The notes under the pieces were generated by a model that worked only from the letters and a program-made list of their open reading frames with translations, did not search any database and was not told the origin of the DNA. Shown one piece after another: positions 63,891 to 64,000 of a DNA stretch of 64,000 nt. A program made the position numbers and the translations under genes. Location of the stretch: assembly GCA_036634775.1 (NCBI GenBank), contig JAVWRQ010000007.1:1-64000 (forward strand), given 5' to 3'. The DNA is from Otoolea sp036634775 (GTDB taxonomy: Bacteria > Bacillota > Clostridia > Lachnospirales > Lachnospiraceae). Each line of letters begins with the position of its first letter. Position 1 is the first letter of the stretch.

Positions 63891-64000
63891 TTAGCCTTTA
63901 AATCCCTGAACAAAGGTCTTAATAAACCAAATGGTCATCGGCTGATAAATAATATCTACAAGGAATGCACCTACGATTGGAACAATCATCATAGCTTTAC
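63891..64000 (-). CDS. C-terminal fragment of a membrane protein (cut by window edge)
   Basis: An open frame enters from the right edge and stops at 63891. The visible 35 or so residues are hydrophobic (MMIVPIVGAFLVDIIYQPM, then TIWFIKTFVQGFKG), ending in a short basic tail, as in many multi-pass transporters. The start and most of the gene lie outside the window, so I give no family. Confidence 0.6.
   Translation of the reverse strand, partial: KAMMIVPIVGAFLVDIIYQPMTIWFIKTFVQGFKG

Overview
The window looks like a chromosome segment of an anaerobic, low-to-mid GC Firmicute, most likely a gut Lachnospiraceae/Clostridia member. The evidence is the mix of genes: a ntp-type V-ATPase, a phosphofructokinase with pyrophosphate-type residues, MutS2, a YhaM-like nuclease, a SAM-I riboswitch before metK, two old-yellow-enzyme (OYE) reductases with Fe-S motifs, and strong AGGAGG ribosome sites. 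I saw no prophage, transposase, CRISPR array, rRNA or tRNA. One 100-base N run (17781-17880) marks a scaffold join. The same 55 bases flank it on both sides, so the gap is probably artificial.

Layout. 0.2-9.7 kb: signal peptidase, aspartate kinase, rpiB, a YhaM-like nuclease with a membrane HtrA-like protein that has lost its catalytic residues, mutS2 with an orphan response regulator, a cold-shock gene with a long structured leader, and a DMT transporter. 9.7-17.6 kb: kdpABCDE potassium uptake operon (minus strand). 18-26.3 kb: an orphan histidine kinase, two complete two-component systems, and a DEAD-box RNA helicase. 26.5-31 kb: metK under a SAM riboswitch, a GtrII-like membrane protein and murA. 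31-39.6 kb: a large exported protein with a C39-like tail, a proline-rich conserved protein, a nucleotidyltransferase, the phosphofructokinase and a two-sensor EAL protein with a degenerate GGDEF domain. 39.9-48.5 kb: nine V-ATPase genes in the order ntpF-I-K-E-C-G-A-B-D. 48.7-52.2 kb: a LysR regulator divergent from an L-cysteine desulfidase-like enzyme and a DAACS-family transporter. 52.3-61 kb: two adjacent minus-strand units, AEC transporter plus two paralogous overlapping GntR regulators, then two paralogous OYE/Fe-S/FAD reductases plus a sodium:solute symporter. 61.3-63.6 kb: DUF4956, a VTC-type polyphosphate polymerase-like protein and an exported metallo-beta-lactamase-fold lipoprotein. 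The window ends inside a minus-strand membrane gene.

How parts work together. Ion economy is prominent: Kdp potassium import, a V-ATPase whose proteolipid carries the Enterococcus hirae sodium-site residues, and sodium-type symporters next to catabolic genes. The 52-61 kb block is the best candidate for an undescribed system: a locally regulated uptake and reduction module for an unknown unsaturated substrate. Separately, five sites share a palindrome (TGTAATAGGA-N6-TCCTATTACA or a part of it) placed just after the terminator of a minus-strand gene. Two of these belong to a longer multi-hairpin element. This looks like a dispersed, terminator-coupled repeat family.
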